A DNA stretch of 64,000 nt. Source: Shimia thalassica (GTDB lineage: Bacteria; Pseudomonadota; Alphaproteobacteria; Rhodobacterales; Rhodobacteraceae). Below, piece after piece: positions 17,655 through 26,827 of the stretch. Position 1 is the stretch's first letter; each line of letters starts with the position of its first letter. The notes beneath the pieces are model-generated. The model made no database searches. It was not told the DNA's origin and saw only the letters and a program-made list of their open reading frames with translations. A program made the translations under genes and the position numbers. The stretch is from positions 1,240,001 to 1,304,000 of the forward strand of contig NZ_CYTW01000001.1 of NCBI RefSeq assembly GCF_001458215.1, given 5' to 3'.

Positions 17655-19409
17655 TTATCCCTTGTCCGCTATTTCTGGCCAGAGATCGGGGTCCAGTGCA
17701 TCTGTGAAAGGTTGCAGATGTTTCTCCATCACGCGCCATCCGCCGACAGATTTTGTATGGACGCCTTCGCGTACCTGAACCACAGAAGCCGTGCGCACGC
17801 GCGCGGTGTTGCGTTCAGGCGATGCCATGTCTTCGACCCAATCAAGGGCACAAGCGGATGCCAGCGTATGGCTTGCGGCGTCCACGTCGGACACGATATC
17901 GCGATAATCAAGCGTGACAATGCGATCGCCGTAAACGGTTTTCCAATGATTCATATAGTGTTTATAGAGGTTTGCGCTGTGCGCCATGGATTTGAGCCCA
18001 AAAGTGAAATTCATCCAGCCACTTGGAAAGAAGCTGCGCCACATCGACAGGGCAACGTCGCGGGGGTCACGTTCGATGTGAATGATCGGCGCCTCTGGAA
18101 AGGCGTGCAGCAGGAACCCGACATAGCGATAGTTCGCGGGCATCTTGTCCACGAATGCTTGGGTGCCATCGGGCAGGGCAGGAAGACGCCCACGGAAGTC
18201 TTTTGCGTATTGCGCGGCTTCAAAGGGGGCGTCGGATTGCAGAACATCCGGCGACAATCGACCTGCAATCGGCAACTCGCCACAAGACGTGACATCGGGA
18301 TGTGCCGACAGGATCATCTCTGTCAGGGTTGTTCCCGATCGGGGTTGGCCAACCACAAAAATGGGCCGTGGCAGAGCGGTATCACCCACTGCCGGAATTT
18401 CATCGCCCACGGGAAACAAGGATTTGATCTGTTCAAACTCGTCTTCGGCTTTGGCCGCATCATAGGGGCGGCTTTGCGCGGCGAGCGTGTTTGACGTCGC
18501 CAGAAACTTTGCAGCCTTTTCGAATTCTTTTTGCTGATACAGCAGATTGCCCATGCCAAGGTTCAGGAAAATCTGGGAAGGTGATTTCTTTGGAACCTTG
18601 GCAATCGCCGAACGCAATTGAGGTTCAAGCTTGGCATTGTCCGCTGCGGGCTGGGTTTTGATCAGCTCCGAATAGGCCTCTCCATGAAGAGGATCGGTGC
18701 GCAGCAAGGCATTGTATTGTGCAATGGATTCTTCAACGCGACCAAGTTCTGCCAAAAGCACCGCATGTCGATGCAAGGCGTTGATGTGGCCGGGGTGCAA
18801 GGCAAGCGCCTTTTCTACCACTTCCATCGCTTCTTCGTTACGATCTAGACGCGACAGGGGCAGACCCGCATTTGCCAAAGGATCGGGGTCTTTGGGGTTC
18901 AGGGCATGGGATTTTTCGAAATCCGCAACAGCGTCGAGGTCATTTCCAAGATCGGAATTGGCGATGCCACGCATGTTAAAGGCCAAAGCCATTTTTGGGT
19001 CAGCCTCGATGGCGTTGCTGGCATATTCCAGAACTTTTTCGGGCTGGGCCAACTGCGCATAGGATACCGCCTTGAAGTGCCACAAAATCGCGGAAGACCC
19101 GCGTTTGACCAAAAGTTTGTCAATCAAGCTGTTGGCTTTTGCGGTCTGGCCACAGCTCACCAGAGACTGGATCAGGTTGTTTTGAATATCCGCATCGCCG
19201 GGCTTTAGTTTGAGGGCTTTGGTGAAGAAGCCGACAGCGTCGCGGGGATTGCCGCTTTGGGCCAGAGCCATGCCAACCATATTTGCAAAATGGCCTTCTC
19301 GCGGAAACTTGCGGGTGGCTGTTTTCGCAGCTTTGGCGGCTGCCGCAAATTGCCCTGCATTCATGAGTTGCATGATTTTCTGGGCGAGGTGCTGCGGATT
19401 GTCTGCCAT
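17655..19409 (-). CDS. Tetratricopeptide-repeat sulfotransferase, copy A
   Basis: This 584-residue paralogue of the next gene has TPR repeats over about residues 1-310 (for example DAVGFFTKALKLKPGDADIQ and YAQLAQPEKVLEYASNAIEA) and a sulfotransferase domain with VVGQPRSGTTLTEMILSAHP and IERDPRDVALSMWRSFFP. Both copies share a long conserved C-terminal block (DKMPANYRYVGFLLHAFPEA; VREGVHTKSVGGWRVMEKHL). The ATG at 19409 follows AAGGG at suitable spacing and matches the start of copy B, so the ten residues further upstream were excluded. The two genes form one operon. Confidence 0.87.
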   Translation of the reverse strand: MADNPQHLAQKIMQLMNAGQFAAAAKAAKTATRKFPREGHFANMVGMALAQSGNPRDAVGFFTKALKLKPGDADIQNNLIQSLVSCGQTAKANSLIDKLLVKRGSSAILWHFKAVSYAQLAQPEKVLEYASNAIEADPKMALAFNMRGIANSDLGNDLDAVADFEKSHALNPKDPDPLANAGLPLSRLDRNEEAMEVVEKALALHPGHINALHRHAVLLAELGRVEESIAQYNALLRTDPLHGEAYSELIKTQPAADNAKLEPQLRSAIAKVPKKSPSQIFLNLGMGNLLYQQKEFEKAAKFLATSNTLAAQSRPYDAAKAEDEFEQIKSLFPVGDEIPAVGDTALPRPIFVVGQPRSGTTLTEMILSAHPDVTSCGELPIAGRLSPDVLQSDAPFEAAQYAKDFRGRLPALPDGTQAFVDKMPANYRYVGFLLHAFPEAPIIHIERDPRDVALSMWRSFFPSGWMNFTFGLKSMAHSANLYKHYMNHWKTVYGDRIVTLDYRDIVSDVDAASHTLASACALDWVEDMASPERNTARVRTASVVQVREGVHTKSVGGWRVMEKHLQPFTDALDPDLWPEIADKG

Positions 19410-19490
19410 CGACGGCCCTTTTTGTATCTGTCTGGCCAAAGGCCTGTAATTTCGTCTTGGCCCGATTGGGCCTGCTGATAGGGTGTAACC

Positions 19491-20153
19491 ATGTGTGGAA
19501 GATTTGCAATCACCTTACCCAATGACGCAATGGCGCAGCTGTTTTCCGCGGCGCCGGCAAATGATTTGCCTGACGTGCCGAATTACAACGTCTGTCCAAC
19601 AACCCGGATTCACACGGTCCTTGGAGGAGAGAGCGGACGCCGTTTGGTATCTATGCGCTGGGGATTCTTGCCGCATTGGTACAAGGCAACGGATGATGGT
19701 CCCCTGTTGATCAACGCACGGGCCGAAACCATCGCAACAAAGCCGGCGTTTCGCGAAGCCTGTCGCCAACGGCGCTGTTTGATTCCGGTGACCGGTTTTT
19801 ACGAATGGACCAAAGACGAGGACGGGGTGCGCTGGCCATGGTACATCCGTGCCGAAGGGCCGCTGGCCTTTGCCGGCGTCTGGCAGAGCTGGAAGTCCGA
19901 GGGTGAGACGATCGACTCTTGCGCCATCGTGACCACGGGTGCCAATCGCAACATGTCTGCAATTCATCACCGGATGCCTGTCATTGTCGGGCACGAAGAC
20001 TGGTCTTTGTGGTTGGGTGAAGCGGGACATGGGGCTGCTGCCCTGATGACCGCGGCGCCCGAGGACCTTTTGTCATACTATCAGGTAGATCGTGCCGTGA
20101 ATTCGAACCGCGCATCAGGGCCGGAATTGATCGACCCGTTGGACAGCAAGTGA
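19491..20153 (+). CDS. SOS response-associated peptidase / abasic-site DNA-protein crosslinking protein (YedK/HMCES, SRAP)
   Basis: This 220-residue cytoplasmic protein shields abasic sites in single-stranded DNA by a thiazolidine link through its N-terminal cysteine. MCGRFAITLP places Cys2 as nucleophile after methionine removal. The other family residues fall at Asn75 (PLLINARAET), Glu105 (TGFYEW) and His160 (SAIHHRMPVI), the same positions as in E. coli YedK. Length is standard and it is a single gene. No LexA-type box was recognised in the 80 bases upstream. Confidence 0.93.
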   Translation: MCGRFAITLPNDAMAQLFSAAPANDLPDVPNYNVCPTTRIHTVLGGESGRRLVSMRWGFLPHWYKATDDGPLLINARAETIATKPAFREACRQRRCLIPVTGFYEWTKDEDGVRWPWYIRAEGPLAFAGVWQSWKSEGETIDSCAIVTTGANRNMSAIHHRMPVIVGHEDWSLWLGEAGHGAAALMTAAPEDLLSYYQVDRAVNSNRASGPELIDPLDSK

Positions 20154-20262
20154 TTGTCAAATAATCCAAGTCATTGTTTCAGGCGTTCAAGTTGCGGAAG
20201 ATAATGGACCCTTGCAGCGACGCTTGCCATGATGGACTCATCCCGATTTCCGGAAAAAAACG

Positions 20263-21084
20263 ATGACAAAACCCAGCTATTACGCCCCGACCGGTGGTTT
20301 GCCTCCTCAAACACAAATCCTCACGGATCGTGCGATGTTCACCGATGCCTATGCGGTAATACCCAAAGGCACGATGAGCGATATCGTGACGTCCTTCTTA
20401 CCGTTCTGGGAGGGCGCCAGATTCTGGGTGATTGCACGGCCCTTGTCGGGGTTTGCGGAAACCTTCTCGCAATACATTGCCGAAGTGTCACCGGGTGGGG
20501 GGAGTGATCGTCCCGAACTTGATCCCGATGCGCAGGCAGTGCTTTTTGTTGTGGAAGGCGAGATTGAACTGTCCATTAATGACGTTGTGCACAGGATGGG
20601 CGAAGGCGGATATGCCTATCTTCCTAGCGGGTGCAACTGGACACTCAAAAACAACGGCACGACGCCTGCACGGTTCCACTGGATCCGCAAGGCGTATGAA
20701 GCGGTGGAAGGCCTTGAAAAACCCGAAGCCTTTGTGACCAACGAACAGGACATCGAACCTTCGTGGATGCCTGATACCAACGAAACATGGGGCACAACCC
20801 GCTTTGTCGATCCTGCGGATTTGCGCCATGACATGCACGTGACCATTGTGACCTTTAAACCGGGGGGCGTGATCCCGTTTGCCGAAACACATGTTATGGA
20901 ACACGGTCTTTATGTGCTTGAAGGCAAAGCCGTCTATCGGCTCAATCAGGATTGGGTCGAGGTCGAAGCCGGAGATTACATGTGGCTGCGCGCCTTCTGC
21001 CCCCAAGCCTGCTATGCGGGGGGGCCTTCGAATTTCCGCTACCTTTTGTACAAAGACGTCAACCGGCACGTCAAACTGCGCTGA
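20263..21084 (+). CDS. allE: (S)-ureidoglycine aminohydrolase (double cupin)
   Basis: This 273-residue bicupin enzyme releases ammonia from (S)-ureidoglycine to give ureidoglycolate in purine-ring breakdown. The Mn-binding C-terminal cupin shows the expected ligand set, FAETHVMEHGLYVLEG (Glu, His, His) with the Gln in FCPQACYAG. SYYAPTGGLPPQTQILTDRA at the N-terminus is characteristic of the family. No allantoinase, allantoicase or urate genes lie beside it, so here the gene stands alone. Confidence 0.88.
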   Translation: MTKPSYYAPTGGLPPQTQILTDRAMFTDAYAVIPKGTMSDIVTSFLPFWEGARFWVIARPLSGFAETFSQYIAEVSPGGGSDRPELDPDAQAVLFVVEGEIELSINDVVHRMGEGGYAYLPSGCNWTLKNNGTTPARFHWIRKAYEAVEGLEKPEAFVTNEQDIEPSWMPDTNETWGTTRFVDPADLRHDMHVTIVTFKPGGVIPFAETHVMEHGLYVLEGKAVYRLNQDWVEVEAGDYMWLRAFCPQACYAGGPSNFRYLLYKDVNRHVKLR

Positions 21085-21204
21085 GGCTGTGCATCAGAGG
21101 GCAAGCGCCCCGTCGGCCAAGACTTCTGATATGACACATCACAAAAATGCGCTGGCCTTTCCCGGATAAACTGGCTGAATACAGGTTCAGGACCGGAGGC
21201 GCAG

Positions 21205-22203
21205 ATGACAGACCGCAAGATTCGTATCTTTCTCAACGGCTTTGGCCGGATTGGCCGCACCCTTTTGCGCATTCTTGCACAGGGGCGCCATACCGATATC
21301 GAGATCGTTGGGATCAATGATATCGAGCCACTGGAAACATGCGCCTATCTCTTTGAATACGATAGCGTTTTTGGCACTTATCCCGGACAGGTCGAGGCCG
21401 GCGATGGCGCGATTGTTATCGATGGGCTGCGGATACCCTTCCATGATGTGCGCGACCTTCGAGAATTGGATCTTGCGGGTGTTGATGTTGTTCTGGAGTG
21501 TACCGGAATGGCAGGCGCGCGCGCTGTGGCCGAGCGGGGATTGCAGGCCGGTGCAGAGGCCGTTTTGATCTCGGGACCGGCCGAGGAAGCGGACAAAACC
21601 CTTGTCATGGGGGCGAACGAAGACCTTCTGGGATCGCACAAGATCATTTCGAACGCGTCGTGCACAACGAACGCTTTGGCCCCGTTGCTCAAACTGCTCG
21701 ACGCCGAATACGGGTTGATCAGCGGGCATATGACAACGGTGCATTGTTATACCGGCAGCCAGCCGACCGTGGACAAACCGCGCGGGGATCTGGCGCGTTC
21801 GCGGGCTGCGGCGCTGTCCATGGTGCCCACCACAACCAGCGCTGGCCGGTTGATCGACAAGGTGCTGCCGGACATTGCCGGACGGGTTCTGGCGCGCGCG
21901 ATCCGCGTGCCCACGGCCAGTGTTTCGGCCATTGATCTTACAATTCAGACGGACGGGCCGACCACGGTTGACGGTGTGAACACCCTGTTGAAATCCGAAG
22001 CGGCCAAGGCCCACTTGCTGGGATGGACCGAGAAACCCTTGGTCTCGACCGACCTGCGGGCCCGACCGGAGTCTCTGATCGTGTCGGGGCGGGAGACCTC
22101 GGTCTCGGTGGGTGGGCTTTTGCGCGTCTTTGGCTGGTATGACAACGAATGGGGGTTTTCAAATCGCATGCTGGACATGGCCCGCCTGATGGGACGCCGC
22201 TAA
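21205..22203 (+). CDS. gap: Type I glyceraldehyde-3-phosphate dehydrogenase
   Basis: This 332-residue cytoplasmic NAD(P)-dependent enzyme has the start IFLNGFGRIGRTLLRI (Rossmann motif), the catalytic Cys in ISNASCTTNALAPLLKLL, HCYTGSQPTVDKP and the C-terminal WYDNEWGFSNRM. Segments such as FEYDSVFGTYPG depart somewhat from the core glycolytic type (FKYDSVHG), so this may be a second GAPDH; a gapB-like erythrose-4-phosphate activity cannot be ruled out. It ends in a four-base convergent overlap with the SLC13 permease gene. Confidence 0.87.
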   Translation: MTDRKIRIFLNGFGRIGRTLLRILAQGRHTDIEIVGINDIEPLETCAYLFEYDSVFGTYPGQVEAGDGAIVIDGLRIPFHDVRDLRELDLAGVDVVLECTGMAGARAVAERGLQAGAEAVLISGPAEEADKTLVMGANEDLLGSHKIISNASCTTNALAPLLKLLDAEYGLISGHMTTVHCYTGSQPTVDKPRGDLARSRAAALSMVPTTTSAGRLIDKVLPDIAGRVLARAIRVPTASVSAIDLTIQTDGPTTVDGVNTLLKSEAAKAHLLGWTEKPLVSTDLRARPESLIVSGRETSVSVGGLLRVFGWYDNEWGFSNRMLDMARLMGRR

Positions 22204-23972
22204 AGCGGCCAGAACACCAGGATGGCAGGGACGGATACGGCAACGACCAGAACCTCCAACGGTAATCCGATCCGCCAGTAGTCACCAAAGTGGTATCCCC
22301 CCGGCCCAAGGATCAGCGTGTTGTTCTTGTGTCCGATCGGGGTCAGGAAGGCCGACGATGCGGCCACAGCCACAGCCATCAGGAACGGGTCAGGGGACAC
22401 ACCCAACGACGATGCCATCTGGATGCCGACGGGGGCTGCCACAATTGTTGTGGCGGTATTATTCAACACATCCGACAGCGTCATGGTAACAAGCATCAAA
22501 ACAGTCAGAACCGCCCATGCCGGCATTCCGCTTGTCAAACTGACCAGCGAATTGGCGATCAACTCGGTGCCACCGGCGTCTTCCAAGGCAGCCCCAAGCG
22601 GAATCATGGATCCCAACAAGACAACCACCGGCCATTCAATGTGATCATAGAGTTCGGATATGGGAACAATCTTGGTGAGGACATAAGCGACGACCACCAT
22701 GCCCAAGGCGATTGGCAGATAAATTAGGCCAATCGAGGCCGCAGCAACCGCAGCCACAAACAGGCCAATCGCAAGCCAGACCTTTTTGTTGTCGGTTACA
22801 ACATATCCCTTGTCGGCAAGCGGCAGACATCCCAGCCATTCCGTCACGTCCTGACCGCGGTCTTTTGGCACCAGCAACAAGAGGATGTCACCCGTGCGAA
22901 TTTCGGTACGTCTGACATGACCTGTCAGCCGTTCACCCCCGCGGGATATCCCCATGAGAATCGAGTTGCGACGCCATGCCAGCCCAACCCCTTGGGCCGT
23001 CTTGCCTGTGATACGGGCATTTTCCGGCACCACGACCTCAATCATATCAAGGCCTTCGCCGGCGGCCTTTAGGTGTTCTTCGCGTTTTTCATCCGAGAAG
23101 TTCAGCTTCAACGCCTGCCGGAATTCGTCCAAGGCATCAGGGGCGCCGTCAATAATCAGCGTATCATTCGCTTCAAGGCGCACATGACGCGCGGCGCCAT
23201 ACCGACGCTGGCCGTTTCGGATCAGACCCAACAGGGCGACATCGGCATCGTCTGCCTCGGGTTGTAATTCCGCCAGACGCTTTCCGATTTGTTTGCTTTC
23301 GCTCGGGATGGTCAGCTCTGCAACATAGCTGTCGCCTTCGGACACCGATTTGCCCGCATCTTCGCGCGCTGGGATCAACCGCCAGCCGATCAGGGCGACA
23401 AAAGCCAGCCCTGCAATGGCCGTGATGCCCCCGACCGGCGCAAAGTCGAACATCTTGTATGGCTCGCCGATCGATTTCTCACGAATGGACGCAATGATGA
23501 TATTCGGCGGTGTGCCTATCAAGGTCGCCATCCCGCCAAGAATGGTGGCAAAGGACAAAGGCATCAGGGACAAAGACGGAGAGCGACCCGCCTTGCGGGC
23601 GGTCTGGATATCGACCGGCATAAGAAGCGCAAGCGCAGCCACGTTGTTCATAAAGGCCGAAAGAATGGCACCCACGGCCCCCATCAAGGCAATATGGCTG
23701 CCAAGGCTGCGGGCGCTGTCGACCAAGGTTCGCGTGATCAGGAAAACCGCGCCCGACCGCATCAATCCGGCAGAGACAACAAGGACCAGCGCCACAATGA
23801 TCGTGGCGGGGTGGCCGAAACCGCTAAAGGCATCGTCCACTTTGACGACCCCCAGAACCACCCCCAAAAGAAGTGCCGAGAACGCCACAAGATCATACCG
23901 GAACCGCCCCCACAACAAGAGGGCGAAAACGCCACCGAACAGAGAAAACAGAATGATTTGGTCAGTTGTCAT
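22200..23972 (-). CDS. SLC13-family (DASS) permease with two TrkA-C (RCK_C) domains
   Basis: This 590-residue inner-membrane transporter belongs to the divalent-anion:Na+ symporter superfamily. Membrane helices flank a central cytoplasmic insert (about residues 205-370) holding two RCK_C domains (SYVAELTIPSESKQIGKRL; IEVVVPENARITGKTAQG). Scaffold motifs include FGHPATIIVALVLVVSAGL, LIGTPPNIIIASIR and SAFLTPIGHKNNTLILGPGG, the last two being family hairpin signatures. Relatives carry sulfate or other divalent anions; the substrate here is not determinable. The ATG at 23972 with AAGGTG upstream is preferred to an in-frame start 36 bases higher. Confidence 0.87.
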   Translation of the reverse strand: MTTDQIILFSLFGGVFALLLWGRFRYDLVAFSALLLGVVLGVVKVDDAFSGFGHPATIIVALVLVVSAGLMRSGAVFLITRTLVDSARSLGSHIALMGAVGAILSAFMNNVAALALLMPVDIQTARKAGRSPSLSLMPLSFATILGGMATLIGTPPNIIIASIREKSIGEPYKMFDFAPVGGITAIAGLAFVALIGWRLIPAREDAGKSVSEGDSYVAELTIPSESKQIGKRLAELQPEADDADVALLGLIRNGQRRYGAARHVRLEANDTLIIDGAPDALDEFRQALKLNFSDEKREEHLKAAGEGLDMIEVVVPENARITGKTAQGVGLAWRRNSILMGISRGGERLTGHVRRTEIRTGDILLLLVPKDRGQDVTEWLGCLPLADKGYVVTDNKKVWLAIGLFVAAVAAASIGLIYLPIALGMVVVAYVLTKIVPISELYDHIEWPVVVLLGSMIPLGAALEDAGGTELIANSLVSLTSGMPAWAVLTVLMLVTMTLSDVLNNTATTIVAAPVGIQMASSLGVSPDPFLMAVAVAASSAFLTPIGHKNNTLILGPGGYHFGDYWRIGLPLEVLVVAVSVPAILVFWPL

Positions 23973-24168
23973 AAGGCACCTTTTACGCTTGGACCTACAC
24001 AAACCCATAAGTCGGGGCAGGGCAAGAAGTGTCCGAAGGCAATATTTTTCCCTGAAATTGATATGTCACCGGATTTTCCCCCAAGACATGATGTCCGGCT
24101 TGGTTGCAGCCAACCGTTGCCTTGCGCTATACGAGGCGAAATATTCTTAACAGATGGGGCGCGTACAC

Positions 24169-24909
24169 ATGGCCGGCCACAGTAAATGGGCAAATATTCA
24201 GCACCGCAAAGGGCGTCAGGACGCCGCGCGGTCAAAACTGTTCTCGAAGTTGTCGAAAGAGATCACCGTGGCCGCCAAGATGGGCGACCCGGATCCGGAA
24301 AAGAACCCGCGTTTGCGCTTGGCCGTAAAAGAAGCCAAATCGCAGTCTGTCCCAAAGGACGTGATTGATCGCGCCATCAAGAAATCGACGGCTGGTGAAG
24401 GCGACGATTACGAAGAAATCCGTTACGAAGGTTACGGCCCCAACGGTGTTGCCGTGATTGTCGAAACAATGACCGACAACCGCAACCGTACCGCATCGAC
24501 AGTGCGTTCTACCTTTGCAAAGACCGGTGGCAATCTGGGTGAAACCGGGTCTGTGGGGTTCATGTTCGAACGCAAGGGCGAAGTGACCTATCCCGCTACC
24601 GTCGGCGATGCGGACACCGTTTTCGAAGCTGCAATTGAAGCAGGTGCCGAGGATGTTGAAAGCTCTGAAGAGGGGCACATCATCTGGTGCCTTGATACCG
24701 ATCTGAACGATGTGTCTAACGCTTTGGAAGCGGCTTTGGGTGAATCCGAGTCAACCAAGCTGGTCTGGAAGCCGACCACCACAACAGAAATGGATCTGGA
24801 AGGTATGCAAAAGCTGATGAAGCTGATTGATGCCTTGGAAGATGATGACGACGTCCAGCGCGTCACCGCAAACTTTGAAGCATCTGACGAGGTTATGGAG
24901 CAACTCTAA
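24169..24909 (+). CDS. YebC/PmpR (TACO1) family translation/transcription factor
   Basis: This 246-residue cytoplasmic protein begins [20 protein letters not shown], the invariant family N-terminus, and continues with [39 protein letters not shown] and [14 protein letters not shown]. Family members were described as transcriptional regulators; recent work assigns YebC a role in relieving ribosome stalling at proline-rich stretches. An ATG at 24154 would add five residues, but the family always starts MAGHS. A terminator follows. Confidence 0.93.
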   Translation: MAGHSKWANIQHRKGRQDAARSKLFSKLSKEITVAAKMGDPDPEKNPRLRLAVKEAKSQSVPKDVIDRAIKKSTAGEGDDYEEIRYEGYGPNGVAVIVETMTDNRNRTASTVRSTFAKTGGNLGETGSVGFMFERKGEVTYPATVGDADTVFEAAIEAGAEDVESSEEGHIIWCLDTDLNDVSNALEAALGESESTKLVWKPTTTTEMDLEGMQKLMKLIDALEDDDDVQRVTANFEASDEVMEQL

Positions 24910-24935
24910 CCTTCGAAAAGAGCGCCGAGACATCA

Positions 24936-24964
24936 AGCCCTGACCTATTGGTCGGGGCTTTTTT
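24936..24964 (+). terminator. Rho-independent terminator of yebC
   Basis: A 10-bp stem with one wobble pair (24936-24945 with 24950-24959), a 4-base loop and five T residues (24960-24964) lie 27 bases after the stop. The T tract overlaps the stop codon of the convergent ClpP-like gene. Confidence 0.88.
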
Positions 24965-25826
24965 ATGGTGCAGAGATCACGCCTGCCGATATCAAAAGGT
25001 CATTTGGCGGATACCACAGGCCGTCACTGGATTGCTCAAACATCCGGCCCAGAAAAACGGGGCTTACGCCCTGATTTCGGAAAAACTCCACATCCTTTGC
25101 CTGCTCGCGTGCGATATCAACCGAGGGCAGAGTGTTTCCAAACAGGACCGCATATTGGTGAAAGCCCAAGCGGGCATCGGGGGAAAGGGCGCGCGGTGTG
25201 CCCGCAATGAAAATAAGCGTGCAGGCCGAACTGCAATCCGAAACCACCCGCGTTCCCAAACCGGCCTTCAGGATCAGCCGGGCAACGCCGCGCGCCTCGT
25301 AAATATGTCCTCCGGGGCTTGTGAGGACAAGCGTTTCGATTGAGGGCGTTTCGTCCAGAAGCGCGCGAATACGTTTGGTCAGGCCAAATGTAATCTCACC
25401 TGCAAAGACAAGGTCCCTGCCGTTCTCCGCAACGGTCAATGAATAGGTTTCGCGGCGAAGGCGTTCTTCCTGATCTGCATAGGATTCCAGCTCGGGTGGT
25501 GTCAGCGCGGCAAGTATCACCCCCCACCAGAGGGTGAAAGAGAAGCCCGCGATAAACAGAAGCGCGAGATACCCGCCCCAGACTGCGCTCATGCTGCCGT
25601 GGCTGCGCAAGTGCGTCTCCGTCGCGCGGTTGAACCCCGTCAGTTGCAAGAGAAAGACAACAAGGTCGGCAGCCAAAAAGGGAAGCAACGCCCATATCAA
25701 GGGATAAGGCCAAAACCCAACCAGCCACAGCCCAAGCCAGATCACCCCGCGCGGCGCGACGATAAAGACAAACATAGACTGGGCAAGGGGTAATTTGCCC
25801 TCAAGAAACGCGCGTATCCGAGACAT
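24963..25826 (-). CDS. Membrane-anchored ClpP/crotonase-fold protein (COG3904-like)
   Basis: This 287-residue protein has two or three N-terminal membrane segments (about residues 20-60 and 80-105) and then a soluble domain of ClpP-like fold: VFAGEITFGLTKRIRALLDE, TLVLTSPGGHIYEARGVARL, VVSDCSSACTLIFIAGTPR and ARLGFHQYAV. The SSAC segment after the GG motif is where ClpP-type enzymes keep the nucleophilic Ser. A membrane-linked peptidase is possible but no substrate is known. It is convergent with yebC and probably monocistronic. Confidence 0.72.
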   Translation of the reverse strand: MSRIRAFLEGKLPLAQSMFVFIVAPRGVIWLGLWLVGFWPYPLIWALLPFLAADLVVFLLQLTGFNRATETHLRSHGSMSAVWGGYLALLFIAGFSFTLWWGVILAALTPPELESYADQEERLRRETYSLTVAENGRDLVFAGEITFGLTKRIRALLDETPSIETLVLTSPGGHIYEARGVARLILKAGLGTRVVSDCSSACTLIFIAGTPRALSPDARLGFHQYAVLFGNTLPSVDIAREQAKDVEFFRNQGVSPVFLGRMFEQSSDGLWYPPNDLLISAGVISAP

Positions 25827-25847
25827 GCCTTAACACATGGCAGGTCT

Positions 25848-26732
25848 TTAGCTGCGAGGCAAATGAACCCGCGCTGTTTTGCGAACGGCTCGGGTCAGAG
25901 GGTCTATCGCGGTGCGCAACAGGCGGCTGCTTTGCCAGAAAAGCGGCGTGTCAAAGGGGGTGTCAGGGATCAAGGGAACCAGACGTCCGGTTTCAATATG
26001 CGCCTTTACCAAGGGCTCTGGGTTCATGCCCCACCCAAGGCCCAGAAGGCTGGCGTCAACAAACCCCTGCGATGACGGAAGACCGTGGCTGGGCGGGGTG
26101 ATCTTGCGTCCCAATTGCCTTTGCATCCAGCTGGCTTGCAATTCGTCCTTTTGATCGAACCGCAGCATGGGGGCCTGCTTTAGGGCGTCTATCGTGACCC
26201 CCTGCGGGAAGAATTGTGCGTGGAAATCAGGGCTGCATGTCGCCACATAGCGCAAAACCCCAAGAGGAACGCTGTCGCAGCCAGAGACCGGGCGGGCATG
26301 GGATGTGATGGCGGCCACCACCTCTCCACGGCGCAACCACTCGGCGGAAAAATCCTGATCATCTACGATCAGGTCAAACAAAAGGCCGGGCACTTCGGCC
26401 AGTGCGGCCAAGACCCAAGTGGCAAGGCTGTCTGCTGTCACGGCAATCCGTAAACGGCTTTCGGCGGTGGGCACCATCGCCCCCAGATCTTTGGCAAGTT
26501 GCCCCTCAAGAAGGCCGACATGCTCTATATGGGCCGCAAGACGGCGTCCCGCATCAGTACCGGTACAGGGCTGACCACGGTTTACTAGCAAGGTTCCAGC
26601 CTGGTCTTCCAGTGCCTTCAGACGTTGAGATATAGCAGAGGGGGTGACGCCCAATTCCGTTGCCGCTGCTTCGAACGAGCCGTTGCGTAAAATCGCGGCC
26701 AAGGCGTGCATCTGAGCATAATCCAGTTTCAT
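25848..26732 (-). CDS. LysR-family regulator of a LysE exporter (ArgP/LysG type)
   Basis: This 294-residue DNA-binding regulator has a winged helix at residues 1-60 (MKLDYAQMHALAAILRNGSF; GVTPSAISQRLKALEDQAG) and a co-inducer domain matching ArgP/LysG. It is divergent from a LysE-family exporter, the classic arrangement in which lysine or arginine switches on export. The ATG at 26732 gives the standard N-terminus. The 95-base gap between the two genes carries a perfect 9-bp inverted repeat at 26738-26767. Confidence 0.88.
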   Translation of the reverse strand: MKLDYAQMHALAAILRNGSFEAAATELGVTPSAISQRLKALEDQAGTLLVNRGQPCTGTDAGRRLAAHIEHVGLLEGQLAKDLGAMVPTAESRLRIAVTADSLATWVLAALAEVPGLLFDLIVDDQDFSAEWLRRGEVVAAITSHARPVSGCDSVPLGVLRYVATCSPDFHAQFFPQGVTIDALKQAPMLRFDQKDELQASWMQRQLGRKITPPSHGLPSSQGFVDASLLGLGWGMNPEPLVKAHIETGRLVPLIPDTPFDTPLFWQSSRLLRTAIDPLTRAVRKTARVHLPRS

Positions 26733-26737
26733 TAGAA

Positions 26738-26767
26738 AAATTAATCCAAGGTAAGATTGATTAATTT
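26738..26767. promoter_or_regulatory. Inverted repeat in the lysR-lysE gap, candidate ArgP/LysG operator
   Basis: AAATTAATC at 26738-26746 and its exact reverse complement GATTAATTT at 26759-26767 are separated by 12 bases. The repeat is AT-rich, contains the T-N11-A type pattern and lies just upstream of the LysR start codon, as expected for an autoregulated LysR site. Confidence 0.6.
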
Positions 26768-26827
26768 GTGTAACCTTGTGCAGCTTTGTATGCAAGGCCG
26801 TGACACCTAAGCTGGAAAGTACAATTC

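Noticed and set aside
16965-18494. Long open frame (509 codons) on the plus strand opposite the two TPR-sulfotransferases
   Set aside because: It is the antisense shadow of two well-supported genes, has a Cys/Ser/Arg-rich composition unlike any family, and would span their junction.
23289-24185. 298-codon plus-strand frame across the start of the SLC13 gene
   Set aside because: Low-complexity Arg/Lys/Gln/Asp-rich translation opposite a clear membrane-protein gene; no start signal.
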